Shown in pieces: positions 9,206 to 17,833 of a stretch of 64,000 bases of DNA (position 1 is the first letter of the stretch; each line of letters starts with the position of its first letter). The position numbers and the translations under genes were made by a program. Source of the stretch: Prevotella sp. (GTDB lineage Bacteria > Bacteroidota > Bacteroidia > Bacteroidales > Bacteroidaceae); NCBI GenBank assembly GCA_017417465.1, contig JAFPZD010000040.1, positions 62,001 through 126,000 of the forward strand. The letters run 5' to 3'. Under the pieces are notes generated by a model. That model had not been told where the DNA came from. It worked only from the letters and a program-made list of their open reading frames with translations, and made no database searches.

Positions 9206-10609
9206 ATGAAAGCAAATTTCAATCTTCTCATCCCAACGGCTTTTCTCCTGCTAGCACTCGCAGGCTGTAAGTCGAACGTGAAGACGGCTGACGAGGTCGT
9301 CGTCTCTGAGTACAATCCCACCGACGCCCGTGCCTTCGGCATGCTTGGCGACGTCAAGGAGGTACACGTCACCATCATCAAGGATAATGCCGGCCCTGGC
9401 GAAGAACCGGTCGTAGAGCGCGACATGCTCGTCATGTCGTTCGACCAGAAAGGGCGCATCACCCGCGACCCCTACGGCAACAAATACGTCTATGATGCTG
9501 ACGGTAACTTCATCGAAGGTGTCTCCGACAAGTCGACCATGGAGCGTGACAGCCTGGGACGCATCATCGCCTATGCCAACAAACTGAACGACAACGACCG
9601 AGAACAGTACGGCATGTCATTCTTCTATGACGAACAGGGACGCATCGCCACCATGACCAGGAGCTACTGGGAGGTGGGCTACGACGACACGCTCGTCTAT
9701 AAGTCTGACAAGGTCTACCCCGACAGGTTCATCAGTGATGGCGCCGTAGAGTCAATGGTCGAACGCGTCTACATTGACTACGACTATAAAAAAATCGATG
9801 AGAAGGGCAACTGGACAGAACGCACGTGCAAGACGCTCTACAAATGCTGGAACGCAGGCGAACAGGAGTCGGACGCTGAGGTCGAACGCTGGACGACAAC
9901 CGAGCAGCGCACCATCAGGTATTATTCAGATGAGCCCGAGAAACCCGCTAACGAAGTGGCTGAGGACGTCGACGACCGCTTCTTTGCCGACATCTTCGGC
10001 TTCGGGCTATTAGGTCACGTGAAGGAGGTGGTCACCACGTCGTTCACTGCTTACGAGGATGGCAAAGGGGCACTTGTGAAACAAGCCGAGATCGAAGGCA
10101 GCCGCGCCACCATCAGCTTTGATGCCGAAGGACGTGTCACTGAAGATCCCTACGGCGGCATCTATGTCTACGATGCCGAGGGCAATTTCGTCAAGGGAGC
10201 CTCAGCCATGTCGATCATGAAGCGCGATGACCAGCAGCGCGTCGTCAACTACCAGACGAAGCAAGACGACGAGGACGATGCCATGTTCCGCAACGACTAC
10301 ACCTACGATCCACAGGGACGACTCGTCAAGGTCAACCAGGTGTTCTGGGAGTCCACAGAGACCTCCACCTTCGTTTACGATGGTGATGAGATTTATCCCA
10401 AGAAGCGCCTCTTCGACAACTACGACGAGGGGCTCCACGTCACCTCCGAGACTACTTACCGCTACACACAATTCGACGACCACGGCAACTGGACCCAGCG
10501 TGAGCTCCGTTACAAGGGCACCGAGGCAGAAGAGGATGGTTTCAACAACAACGACGTCACCCACTGGGACGGTGCAATGATCGAAGAGCGCAGCATCAGT
10601 TATTATTGA
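9206..10609 (+). CDS. Internally duplicated lipoprotein with YD-like repeats
   Basis: 467 residues from the ATG at 9206, chosen because it starts a clean lipoprotein signal ('FLLLALAGCKSN'); the open frame further upstream overlaps the barrel gene. The mature protein is two homologous halves. Both contain a 'LGxVKEV' start, 'GRxTxDPYGxxYVYDAxGNF', an 'FYDEQGRIATM'/'TYDPQGRLVKV' segment, and 'GNWTxR' near the end. The DxxGR and YDxxG pattern recalls RHS/YD repeats, though too short for a full RHS cage. It lies 31 bases after the barrel gene and may be part of that outer-membrane system. Function unknown. Confidence 0.75.
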   Translation: MKANFNLLIPTAFLLLALAGCKSNVKTADEVVVSEYNPTDARAFGMLGDVKEVHVTIIKDNAGPGEEPVVERDMLVMSFDQKGRITRDPYGNKYVYDADGNFIEGVSDKSTMERDSLGRIIAYANKLNDNDREQYGMSFFYDEQGRIATMTRSYWEVGYDDTLVYKSDKVYPDRFISDGAVESMVERVYIDYDYKKIDEKGNWTERTCKTLYKCWNAGEQESDAEVERWTTTEQRTIRYYSDEPEKPANEVAEDVDDRFFADIFGFGLLGHVKEVVTTSFTAYEDGKGALVKQAEIEGSRATISFDAEGRVTEDPYGGIYVYDAEGNFVKGASAMSIMKRDDQQRVVNYQTKQDDEDDAMFRNDYTYDPQGRLVKVNQVFWESTETSTFVYDGDEIYPKKRLFDNYDEGLHVTSETTYRYTQFDDHGNWTQRELRYKGTEAEEDGFNNNDVTHWDGAMIEERSISYY

Positions 10610-10766
10610 ACCCAAATTGGTCATTAGAAACAATAACCGTAAGAGACCTCCCCTAACCCCGCCTGTAGGAGGGGGATAAGTTACCTTATCCGCTGCAGGT
10701 CTATCTTATCCCCCTCCTACAGGAGGGGTTAGGGGAGGTCTCTTGTGCTAACGACCGATTCGGGTT
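10609..10766. repeat. Composite palindromic element
   Basis: Outer arms at 10609-10627 and 10748-10766 are 19-bp inverted repeats with three mismatches (right arm CTAACGACCGATTCGGGTT). Nested inside are 40-bp arms at 10641-10680 and 10705-10744 with one mismatch and a 24-nt loop; these are G/C-tract rich (cores CTCCCCTAACCCC and GGGGTTAGGGGAG). The outer-arm sequence recurs at 19406-19441. It lies between convergent genes. Confidence 0.9.
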
Positions 10767-10772
10767 GAAGCT

Positions 10773-10824
10773 GGCCACGGTTCAACGTGGGAAGCTGCCA
10801 CGGTTCAACACGGTTTAACACGGG
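10773..10824 (+). repeat. GCCACGGTTCAACACGG repeat, two copies
   Basis: Copies start at 10773 and 10797, followed by a partial unit (TTTAACACGG). The same family with TTGAA in place of TTCAA recurs five times at 47687-47855. Confidence 0.8.
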
Positions 10825-10860
10825 AGTGGCCACGACTCAGTTAGAGCCGTGGCCACTTTT
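10825..10860 (+). terminator. Rho-independent-like terminator hairpin
   Basis: A 14-bp stem with one mismatch (AGTGGCCACGACTC / GAGCCGTGGCCACT) closes a 5-nt loop and is followed by TTTT. It lies between the lipoprotein gene and convergent galE and probably terminates plus-strand transcription. Confidence 0.7.
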
Positions 10861-10888
10861 AGTAAAGAACCGTGCTTTCTGAAAGCGA

Positions 10889-11929
10889 TTACTGCACGCC
10901 GTCCTCGCGGAGCTTTTCCTGCCAGCGCCATGCAGACTTGAGAACCTCTTCGGTAGGTGTGTCAGCCTTCCATCCGAGCACGCGGTTGGCCTTGTCAACG
11001 TTGCCCCACACCTTCTCGATATCACCCTCGCGGCGAGGTGCAAACTCCCAGTTGAGCTTCACGCCAGTGGCCTTCTCGAAGCCCTCAACAACCTCGAGGG
11101 TCGACAGGCCGCGGCCCGTACCGATGTTGAACACCTCGACAGGGTCGGTCTCCGGCTTATCAAGCACGCGCTCCATGGCCTTGACGTGAGCCTTGGCCAG
11201 GTCGACGACGTAGATATAGTCGCGGATGCAGGTGCCGTCGGGCGTCTTGTAGTCGTTGCCGAAAATCTTCAGCTGCTTGCGGATGCCGATGGCGGTCTGC
11301 GTGACGAAAGGAATCAGGTTCATGGGCACGCCATTGGGTAGCTCACCGATGAGTGCTGAGGGATGAGCGCCGATGGGATTGAAATAACGGAGGATGATGC
11401 TCTTGATAGGAGCGCCACTGTGGATATAGTCCTGGATGATCTCCTCGTTGATCTGCTTCGTGTTGCCATAGGGCGAGAGGGCTTTCTGGATAGGTGCCTG
11501 CTCAGTGACGGGCAGGTTCTCTTCGGTAGGCTGGCCATAGACGGTGCACGAGCTGGAGAAGATGATGCCCTTGACGTCGTACTTCGGCATAAGCTCCAAG
11601 AGGTTGATGAGCGAAGTGATGTTGTTACGATAGTAGAGCAACGGCTTCTCAACACTCTCGCCGACAGCCTTCGAAGCGGCAAAGTGGATGATACCCTCAA
11701 TCTTGGGATACTTGCGGAAGACACCTTCGAGGGCTTCCATGTCACAGCAGTCGACCTTCTCAAAAGCGGGACGCACGCCGGTGATTTTCTCAATGCCGTC
11801 GACAACATTGGCGTTCGAGTTCGACAGGTTATCAATGATGACAACTTCGTAGCCTGCCTCTTGCAGCTCTACGGTGGTGTGGCTACCGATGAATCCGGTG
11901 CCACCCGTAACGAGGATTGTTTGTTTCAT
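10889..11929 (-). CDS. galE: UDP-glucose 4-epimerase
   Basis: NAD-dependent epimerase interconverting UDP-glucose and UDP-galactose; cytoplasmic. At 346 residues it has the standard length. The Rossmann motif 'GGTGFIGSHT' is at the N-terminus, followed by 'SSSCTVYGQP' and the catalytic Tyr/Lys pair in 'SPYGNTKQINEE'. 'FNPIGAHPSALIGE' and 'GTCIRDYIYVVDLA' are GalE-specific. It is the last gene of a minus-strand operon, starting 15 bases after the M48 protease gene and preceded by a ROK sugar kinase, which suggests a sugar-processing context. Confidence 0.96.
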   Translation of the reverse strand: MKQTILVTGGTGFIGSHTTVELQEAGYEVVIIDNLSNSNANVVDGIEKITGVRPAFEKVDCCDMEALEGVFRKYPKIEGIIHFAASKAVGESVEKPLLYYRNNITSLINLLELMPKYDVKGIIFSSSCTVYGQPTEENLPVTEQAPIQKALSPYGNTKQINEEIIQDYIHSGAPIKSIILRYFNPIGAHPSALIGELPNGVPMNLIPFVTQTAIGIRKQLKIFGNDYKTPDGTCIRDYIYVVDLAKAHVKAMERVLDKPETDPVEVFNIGTGRGLSTLEVVEGFEKATGVKLNWEFAPRREGDIEKVWGNVDKANRVLGWKADTPTEEVLKSAWRWQEKLREDGVQ

Positions 11930-11944
11930 GCTATCTCTTTTGCT

Positions 11945-12757
11945 TTATTTTTTCTTATAATACTGCATGGCCTCAGGCATCCAGCCCTGGATGTTCTTGA
12001 TGCGAGTAGCATCGCTGGGGTGGTCGCTGAGGAACTCGGCTGTCTGGTTGTTCGACATGGAAGCCATGCGCTGCCAGAAGGTCAGGGCCACCTGCGGGTT
12101 GTAGCCAGCCATAGCCGCGAAGATGAGACCCATGTGGTCGGCCTCGTTCTCATGACCGCGTGAATAGCTGAGGTTCTTGAAGTTGAAGCCCTGGGCGGCA
12201 ATAGCCTGAACGATGCTCTGCGTGTTCTGCCCCATGCCTAAGGCACCGGCCACGGCAGTACCAATCTGCAGGCCATACTGCTGCTTGATTTGCGTGCTGA
12301 GCTGCTCAGCTGAGTGCTTAGCCACTGCGTGAGCAATCTCATGGCCAAGAACGATGGCCAGCGATGCCTCATCCTGCGTAACGGGAAGGATGCCCTCGTA
12401 GACCACAATCTTACCGCCAGGCATGCACCATGCGTTCACCTGCTTGTCCTGCACGAGGTTAAACTCCCATGCGAAGTTCTGCACTTCTGCAGCCAGTCCG
12501 TTGGCCTTCAGATAGTTGGTGACGGCATTGGCAAGGTTCTGCCCCACGCGCTTCACCATAGCGGTGTTCTGCGCATTGGTCGACTTCTTAGCCGTCTTCA
12601 TGAACTCCTGATACTGCTGCGAGGCCAGCGAGAGCACCTCGCCATCGCTGACTAACAGCGTCTGCTGGCGCCCTGTGATGGGCACCGTCGAGGTGGTGCC
12701 GCAGCTCACCATGAGTGCGGCCACCATCGACAAGATGATTGTTCTGATGTATTTCAT
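11945..12757 (-). CDS. M48-family metalloprotease lipoprotein
   Basis: 270-residue exported zinc protease of the Oma1/LoiP/YcaL type. Lipobox 'LMVSC' with Cys19; zinc site HEIAHAVAKH (H139, E140, H143); third ligand in 'SRGHENEADHMGL'. Family members act in periplasmic or outer-membrane protein quality control. It lies between the ROK kinase (41-base gap) and galE (15-base gap) on the same strand, which is probably an operon of convenience rather than shared function. Confidence 0.92.
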   Translation of the reverse strand: MKYIRTIILSMVAALMVSCGTTSTVPITGRQQTLLVSDGEVLSLASQQYQEFMKTAKKSTNAQNTAMVKRVGQNLANAVTNYLKANGLAAEVQNFAWEFNLVQDKQVNAWCMPGGKIVVYEGILPVTQDEASLAIVLGHEIAHAVAKHSAEQLSTQIKQQYGLQIGTAVAGALGMGQNTQSIVQAIAAQGFNFKNLSYSRGHENEADHMGLIFAAMAGYNPQVALTFWQRMASMSNNQTAEFLSDHPSDATRIKNIQGWMPEAMQYYKKK

Positions 12758-12798
12758 CGTCTTTCCTTTTTTTACCTTATTATTTGTTTAGCTTTCCA

Positions 12799-13773
12799 TC
12801 AGATTTCCCAGCCCACGGCAGAAGCGCCGAGCACAGCTGCAGAAGCGCCATCGAGACCGCTGACAAGGAACTTAGCCTTGCCTTTGAAGATCTTCAACAC
12901 ATGCTCGTCGTACGACTCACGAATGGGCTTCATGATAAGCTCGCCAGCCTTTACCATGCCACCGAAGAAGATGAATGCCTCGGGCGATGAGAAAGCAGCG
13001 AAGTTGGCGCAAGCCTCACCAAGCATGTGGCCCGTGAACTGATAGATCTCGTTGGCCAACTCGTCGCCCTTGCCGGCAGCAATGGCCACATCGAGCGAAG
13101 TGATGTCCTCGGGACGCATCTCACGCAGCAGTGACGGACGCTCAGTGGTAGCCAGCAGCTCACGAGCCGTGCGAGCCACACCCGTTGCCGAGCAATAAGC
13201 CTCCAGACAGCCCTTACGTCCACAACCGCAGGGACGGCCGTTCTTCTCGACGATGACATGGCCCAACTCGCCTGCGAAACCATCGCAGCCGTAGAGCAGC
13301 TGGCCATTCACGACGATGCCAGAGCCGACGCCTGTGCCCAGCGTGATGACGATGAAGTTCTTCATGCCACGAGCAACACCGTAGACCATCTCACCAATGG
13401 CAGCAGCATTGGCGTCGTTGGTCAGTGCCACGGGCACGCCCAGCTTGTCGCTGAACATCTTGGCCAGGGGCACAACACCCTCGTGAGCCCACGGCAGGTT
13501 GGGTGCGAACTCGATGGTACCGTTATAGTAGTTGCCATTGGGGGCGCCCACGCCCATGGCCTTGATGGTCTCGATGCCACCAACCTGCTCGATGACAGGC
13601 TCCAGAGCCTCCACCGATGCATTTACGAACTCGTCGGCAGTCTTGTAGGCTCCCGTCTTGATGGCTGTCGTGGCCTTAATCTCGCCACGTGCATCCACAA
13701 TACCAAACACTGAGTTAGTGCCTCCTAAGTCCAAGCCAATGACGTACGGCTTGATGTTTGTCTGATCACTCAT
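12799..13773 (-). CDS. ROK-family sugar kinase (glucokinase-like)
   Basis: 324-residue cytoplasmic kinase, probably phosphorylating glucose or a related hexose. The N-terminal phosphate-binding motif is 'GLDLGGTNSVFGIVD'. 'GNYYNGTIEFAPNLPW' and 'ALTNDANAAAIGE' match ROK sugar-binding and catalytic segments, 'TLGTGVGSGIVV' is the second phosphate loop, and CGCGRKGCLE is the ROK zinc motif CxCGxxGCxE. First gene of the minus-strand kinase-protease-galE operon, with a TACCTTTG box on the minus strand about 52 bases upstream. ROK transcription factors are excluded because no HTH precedes the kinase fold. Confidence 0.93.
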   Translation of the reverse strand: MSDQTNIKPYVIGLDLGGTNSVFGIVDARGEIKATTAIKTGAYKTADEFVNASVEALEPVIEQVGGIETIKAMGVGAPNGNYYNGTIEFAPNLPWAHEGVVPLAKMFSDKLGVPVALTNDANAAAIGEMVYGVARGMKNFIVITLGTGVGSGIVVNGQLLYGCDGFAGELGHVIVEKNGRPCGCGRKGCLEAYCSATGVARTARELLATTERPSLLREMRPEDITSLDVAIAAGKGDELANEIYQFTGHMLGEACANFAAFSSPEAFIFFGGMVKAGELIMKPIRESYDEHVLKIFKGKAKFLVSGLDGASAAVLGASAVGWEI

Positions 13774-13824
13774 AACATTAAGTTTTTACGTTTTACGATT
13801 TTAGTTATTAACTCATTTTGATTG

Positions 13825-13832
13825 CAAAGGTA
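13825..13832 (-). promoter_or_regulatory. -7 box for the ROK-M48-galE operon
   Basis: TACCTTTG on the minus strand (CAAAGGTA on plus). No convincing TTTG at the expected -33 distance. It forms a divergent promoter region with the LysE gene. Confidence 0.6.
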
Positions 13833-13917
13833 AGCATTTTCAAAGAAATCTACTGCCATTTAACTCCCTTTAACTCACAAATTCATCTTTCATCACTAAA
13901 AATCCAAAAAACTTTCG

Positions 13918-13925
13918 TACCTTTG
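13918..13925 (+). promoter_or_regulatory. -7 box for the LysE-family gene
   Basis: TACCTTTG lies only 8 bases before the ATG at 13934, so the mRNA would be nearly leaderless from this start. No clear -33 TTTG is visible. If the true start is the next ATG (13979-13981), the leader would be about 50 nt. Confidence 0.6.
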
Positions 13926-13933
13926 CAGCCAAT

Positions 13934-14596
13934 ATGCATTTCGACGTTCCAAATATATTGGATTTCATCTTCAAAGGGATGATGATTGGCATCATTGCAT
14001 CGGCGCCAATGGGCCCCGTAGGTGTGCTTTGTGTACAGCGCACGCTGAACAAGGGTCGGTGGTACGGATTCGTCACCGGATGCGGTGCTGCCGTCAGTGA
14101 CATCATCTACGCTGGCATCACCGGACTCGGCATGAGCTTTGTGGTTGACTTCGTCGATGATGCCCAGCGCCGCTTCTACCTGCAGATCATCGGTAGCCTG
14201 ATGCTGCTGGCCTTCGGCTGGTTCACCTATCGTACCGACCCCACGAAGAACATGCACTTGAGTGGCAAGAACAAGGGCACGCTGACCCACAATGCCATTA
14301 CAGCCTTCTTCGTCACGCTGAGCAACCCCCTCATCATCTTCCTCTTTATCGCACTCTATGCACAGTTCGCCTTCGTGCTGCCCAACCATCCCTTTGAGAT
14401 GATTGTCGGATTCCTGAGCATTGTCGGTGGCGCACTGCTCTGGTGGTGGGGACTGACATGGTTGGTCGACAAGATACGCACCAAATTCGACGAGAACGGC
14501 ATCCGCATCATCAACCAAGTCATTGGCGTGGCCGTCATTATCGGCTCCATCATCATGCTCCTCGGCACTACCACCAACCTGCTACGCTTCTTCTAA
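13934..14596 (+). CDS. LysE/RhtB-family amino-acid exporter
   Basis: 220-residue inner-membrane protein with about six hydrophobic segments. The N-terminal 'GMMIGIIASAPMGPVGVLCVQ' is the LysE signature (PxGP), followed by 'GFVTGCGAAVSDIIYAGI' and 'ITAFFVTLSNPLIIFLFI'. Family members export amino acids or related solutes; the substrate here cannot be read from sequence. It starts a plus-strand run, and its promoter is divergent from that of the ROK operon. Confidence 0.88.
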   Translation: MHFDVPNILDFIFKGMMIGIIASAPMGPVGVLCVQRTLNKGRWYGFVTGCGAAVSDIIYAGITGLGMSFVVDFVDDAQRRFYLQIIGSLMLLAFGWFTYRTDPTKNMHLSGKNKGTLTHNAITAFFVTLSNPLIIFLFIALYAQFAFVLPNHPFEMIVGFLSIVGGALLWWWGLTWLVDKIRTKFDENGIRIINQVIGVAVIIGSIIMLLGTTTNLLRFF

Positions 14597-14601
14597 AAAA
14601 A

Positions 14602-14660
14602 ATAGTAAATAGAAAATCGTAAATAAATAGTAAATCGTAAATCGTCAAATAGTAAATCAC
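14602..14660 (+). repeat. AT-rich low-complexity tract of AAATCGT/AAATAGT units
   Basis: Variants of AAATAGTAAATCGTAAATC are repeated up to 4 bases before the GTG start of the next gene. Related tracts lie at 15215-15256, 44580-44606, and, inverted, at 62628-62660. Confidence 0.8.
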
Positions 14661-14664
14661 AAAA

Positions 14665-15210
14665 GTGTTTATAGCTAACGACTTAAGGAAAAACAACATT
14701 GCAGAATACCTGCTCTACATGTGGCAAGTTGAGGACACCATCCGTGCCTTCGACTGCTCGCTAAGCAGAATCAAGCGCGAGTATCTCTGCCGCTTCGACC
14801 TCGACGAAGAACAGATGGAAGAGGAGACCGACTGGTGGGGCAACCTCATCCGCATGATGAACCAGGAAGGTTGCCGCGAACGCGGACACCTACAAATAAA
14901 TAAGGTGACGCTACAGCTGCTTGCCGAACTGCACCAGCAGCTGCTCGCCTCAACCAAGTTTCCGTTCTACAGTGCCGCTTACTACAAGGTGCTGCCATTC
15001 ATCGTGGAGCTGCGTAACCGCGGTGCCAATCGCGAAGAGAACGAGGTGGAGACCTGCCTGAACCTGCTCTATGGCGTCATGATACTACGTCTGCAGAAGA
15101 AGCCCATCTCACCCAACACCGAACATGCCGTCAAGGAAGTGTCGACACTCATCGGCATGCTCAGCGACTACTACAAGCAAGACAAGGAAGAAGGATTGAA
15201 GTTCGACTAA
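14665..15210 (+). CDS. DUF4924-family protein
   Basis: 181 residues, no signal peptide, so probably cytoplasmic and largely helical. The start 'MFIANDLRKNNIAEYLLYMWQ' and the region around 'TDWWGNLIRMMNQEGC' are what I remember as the DUF4924 family of Bacteroidetes; no function is known to me. It uses a GTG start directly after a low-complexity tract. Position between the LysE exporter and rfbD does not suggest a role. Confidence 0.75.
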   Translation: MFIANDLRKNNIAEYLLYMWQVEDTIRAFDCSLSRIKREYLCRFDLDEEQMEEETDWWGNLIRMMNQEGCRERGHLQINKVTLQLLAELHQQLLASTKFPFYSAAYYKVLPFIVELRNRGANREENEVETCLNLLYGVMILRLQKKPISPNTEHAVKEVSTLIGMLSDYYKQDKEEGLKFD

Positions 15211-15214
15211 CTGC

Positions 15215-15256
15215 CAATCGTCAAACAGTAAACCACTAAACCGTCAAATTGTTAAA
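15215..15256 (+). repeat. Low-complexity tract before rfbD
   Basis: Units such as AATCGTCAAACAGTAAACC and CCGTCAAATTGTTAAA fill nearly the whole gap between DUF4924 and rfbD, ending at its GTG start. Same family as 14602-14660. Confidence 0.65.
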
Positions 15257-16108
15257 GTGAACATTCTTATTACTGGCTGCAACGGCCAATTAGGCAACGA
15301 GATACAACTGCTGGAACAGCAGCATCCAGAGCACACCTATTTTAATACCGACGTGCAGGAGCTTGACATCACCGACCGTCATGCTGTTGAGCGCTTCGTC
15401 ATCGACAATGCCATTGACGGCATCGTCAACTGCGCTGCCTACACCGCTGTCGACAAAGCCGAGGAGAACACCCAGCTGTGCGCCCTGCTCAACACGGCAG
15501 CACCGGGATTCCTGGCTGCTGCCATCGAGAAGAGAGGCGGCTGGCTGATACAGGTCTCGACCGACTACGTCTTCGATGGCACCAACCATCGACCCTATGT
15601 CGAGAGCGACCCCGTCTGTCCCAACAGTGTCTATGGCCGTACTAAGCTGGCCGGTGAACAGGAGGCACAGCGTGCCTGCCGCCACACCATGATCATACGC
15701 ACGGCATGGCTTTATAGCTCCTTTGGCAACAACTTCGTGAAGACCATGATGCGCCTCGGCAGAGAGAAGACTGAGCTTGGCGTCATCTTCGACCAGATAG
15801 GCACGCCGACCTATGCCCGCGACTTGGCAGTGGCCATCTTTGCCGCTATCAGCAAAGGTGTAAAAACCGGTGTTTATCACTTTAGCAATGAAGGTGTTAT
15901 ATCGTGGTACGACTTTGCAAAGGCCATTCACCGCATAGCTGGTATTCGCGACTGCCATGTGCGGCCACTGCACACCAGCGAATACCCCACCCCAGCCACG
16001 CGTCCACACTACTCCGTGCTTGACAAGACGAAAATCAAAGAGACATACGGCATCGAGATTCCTTACTGGGAAGAGTCGCTCGAAGCGTGTATAGGCTTAC
16101 TTGCCTGA
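15257..16108 (+). CDS. rfbD: dTDP-4-dehydrorhamnose reductase
   Basis: Last step of dTDP-L-rhamnose synthesis: NAD(P)H reduction of dTDP-4-keto-L-rhamnose, feeding O-antigen or other surface glycans. 283 residues; GTG start. Motifs are 'ITGCNGQLGNEI' (nucleotide binding), 'VNCAAYTAVDKAEE', 'QVSTDYVFDGT' and 'YGRTKLAGEQEA' (catalytic Tyr/Lys). rfbA, rfbB and rfbC are not adjacent. prfC follows after 21 bases. Confidence 0.95.
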   Translation: MNILITGCNGQLGNEIQLLEQQHPEHTYFNTDVQELDITDRHAVERFVIDNAIDGIVNCAAYTAVDKAEENTQLCALLNTAAPGFLAAAIEKRGGWLIQVSTDYVFDGTNHRPYVESDPVCPNSVYGRTKLAGEQEAQRACRHTMIIRTAWLYSSFGNNFVKTMMRLGREKTELGVIFDQIGTPTYARDLAVAIFAAISKGVKTGVYHFSNEGVISWYDFAKAIHRIAGIRDCHVRPLHTSEYPTPATRPHYSVLDKTKIKETYGIEIPYWEESLEACIGLLA

Positions 16109-16129
16109 CCCTCCAATAAAAAGAAGACA

Positions 16130-17719
16130 ATGAACCAAGAAATAGAAAGAAGACGAACATTTGCGATCATCTCGCACCCCGATGCCGGTAAGACCACGCT
16201 GACCGAGAAGTTCCTGCTTTTTGGCGGACAGATACAGGTGGCCGGCGCCGTCAAGAACAACAAGATCAGGAAGACAGCTACCAGCGACTGGATGGACATC
16301 GAGAAGCAACGCGGCATCTCGGTCTCCACATCGGTCATGGAGTTTGACTACACGCCAGAGGGGAAAGACATTGAGTACAAGGTCAACATCCTCGACACCC
16401 CTGGTCACCAAGACTTTGCCGAGGACACCTTCCGCACGCTGACTGCCGTCGACTCGGCCATCATCGTCGTCGACGGTGCCAAGGGCGTGGAGACACAGAC
16501 GCGCAAGCTGATGACCGTCTGCCGCATGCGAAAGACCCCCGTCATCATCTTTATCAACAAGATGGACCGTGAGGGCCGTGACCCCTTCGACCTGCTCGAC
16601 GAGCTGGAGAAAGAGCTGGAAATCAGTGTGCGCCCACTCTCGTGGCCTATCAACCAGGGTGCGAAGTTCAAGGGCGTGTTCAACATTTACGAGAACAAGC
16701 TCGACCTCTTCACGCCTGACAAGCAGCGCGTCACGGAGAAAGTCAGTGTGGATGTCAGTTCTGCCGAACTTGATGCACGTGTAGGCGAGCAGGATGCCGC
16801 AAAGCTGCGCGACGATCTGGAGCTGGTCGACGGTGTCTACCCCGAGTTCAATGTAGAGGACTACCGACAGGCCGAAGTGGCCCCCGTGTTCTTCGGTTCG
16901 GCACTGAACAACTTTGGCGTTCAGGAACTGCTGAACTGCTTCGTGGAGATAGCACCCTCGCCACGGCCCACAAAGGCTGAGGAGCGTGACGTACAGCCCG
17001 AGGAGCCGAAGTTCACAGGCTTCATCTTTAAGATTACGGCTAACATCGACCCCAACCACCGCTCGTGTATCGCCTTCTGCAAGGTGTGCTCAGGGCGCTT
17101 CCAGCGTAACGTGCCCTACCTGCATGTGCGCCAAGGCAAGACGCTGCGCTTCACCTCGCCCACACAGTTCATGGCCCAGCGTAAGTCGACCATCGACGAG
17201 GCATGGCCTGGCGACATTGTGGGACTGCCCGACACGGGTGGCATCTTCAAGATTGGCGACACGCTGACCGAGGGCGAGCAGCTGCACTTCCGTGGTCTGC
17301 CTTCGTTCTCGCCAGAACTGTTCAAGTATATCGAGAACGACGACCCGATGAAGGCCAAGCAGCTGCAGAAGGGCATCGACCAGCTCATGGACGAGGGCGT
17401 GGCGCAGCTCTTCGTCAACCAGTTCAACAACCGCAAGATCATCGGCACTGTCGGACAGCTGCAGTTCGAAGTCATCCAGTACCGCTTGGAGAACGAGTAC
17501 AACGCCCGCTGCCGCTGGGAGCCCGTACACCTCTATAAAGCCTGCTGGATATCGAGCGACGATGACAAGGAGCTCGAAGCCTTCAAGAAGCGCAAGTACC
17601 AGTATATGGCCAAGGACAAGGAGGGGCGCGACGTCTTTCTCGCTGACTCCGGCTACATGCTCAGCATGGCTCAGGAGGACTTCAAGCACATCCGTTTCCA
17701 CTTCACGTCGGAATTCTAG
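16130..17719 (+). CDS. prfC: Peptide chain release factor 3
   Basis: Translational GTPase that recycles RF1/RF2 after termination; 529 residues, normal length. G1 '[14 protein letters not shown]', G3 'DTPGHQDF' and G4 '[10 protein letters not shown]' are all present, and '[20 protein letters not shown]' is the switch region typical of RF3. Domains II and III follow. The long open frames antisense to this gene are shadows of its codon bias. Confidence 0.97.
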   Translation: MNQEIERRRTFAIISHPDAGKTTLTEKFLLFGGQIQVAGAVKNNKIRKTATSDWMDIEKQRGISVSTSVMEFDYTPEGKDIEYKVNILDTPGHQDFAEDTFRTLTAVDSAIIVVDGAKGVETQTRKLMTVCRMRKTPVIIFINKMDREGRDPFDLLDELEKELEISVRPLSWPINQGAKFKGVFNIYENKLDLFTPDKQRVTEKVSVDVSSAELDARVGEQDAAKLRDDLELVDGVYPEFNVEDYRQAEVAPVFFGSALNNFGVQELLNCFVEIAPSPRPTKAEERDVQPEEPKFTGFIFKITANIDPNHRSCIAFCKVCSGRFQRNVPYLHVRQGKTLRFTSPTQFMAQRKSTIDEAWPGDIVGLPDTGGIFKIGDTLTEGEQLHFRGLPSFSPELFKYIENDDPMKAKQLQKGIDQLMDEGVAQLFVNQFNNRKIIGTVGQLQFEVIQYRLENEYNARCRWEPVHLYKACWISSDDDKELEAFKKRKYQYMAKDKEGRDVFLADSGYMLSMAQEDFKHIRFHFTSEF

Positions 17720-17759
17720 TATTAATGTAATAACAGCTTAAGACAAATTGAAAATCAGA

Positions 17760-17818
17760 AACATAGAGGCACACGACTCATGACCGTGAAGAGAATGAAA
17801 GCGCCGTGCCTCTGTGTT
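17760..17818 (+). terminator. Hairpin between prfC and the DUF4468 gene
   Basis: 13-bp arms with one mismatch (17760-17772 and 17806-17818, core AGAGGCAC/GTGCCTCT) around a 33-nt loop. There is no U-run directly after the stem, so it may act as an RNA-stability element rather than a terminator. Confidence 0.4.
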
Positions 17819-17833
17819 CATTAAACACAACGA

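Noticed and set aside
16097-17059. 320-codon minus-strand frame antisense to prfC
   Set aside because: Antisense shadow of a strongly conserved gene; low-complexity His/Leu/Val product.
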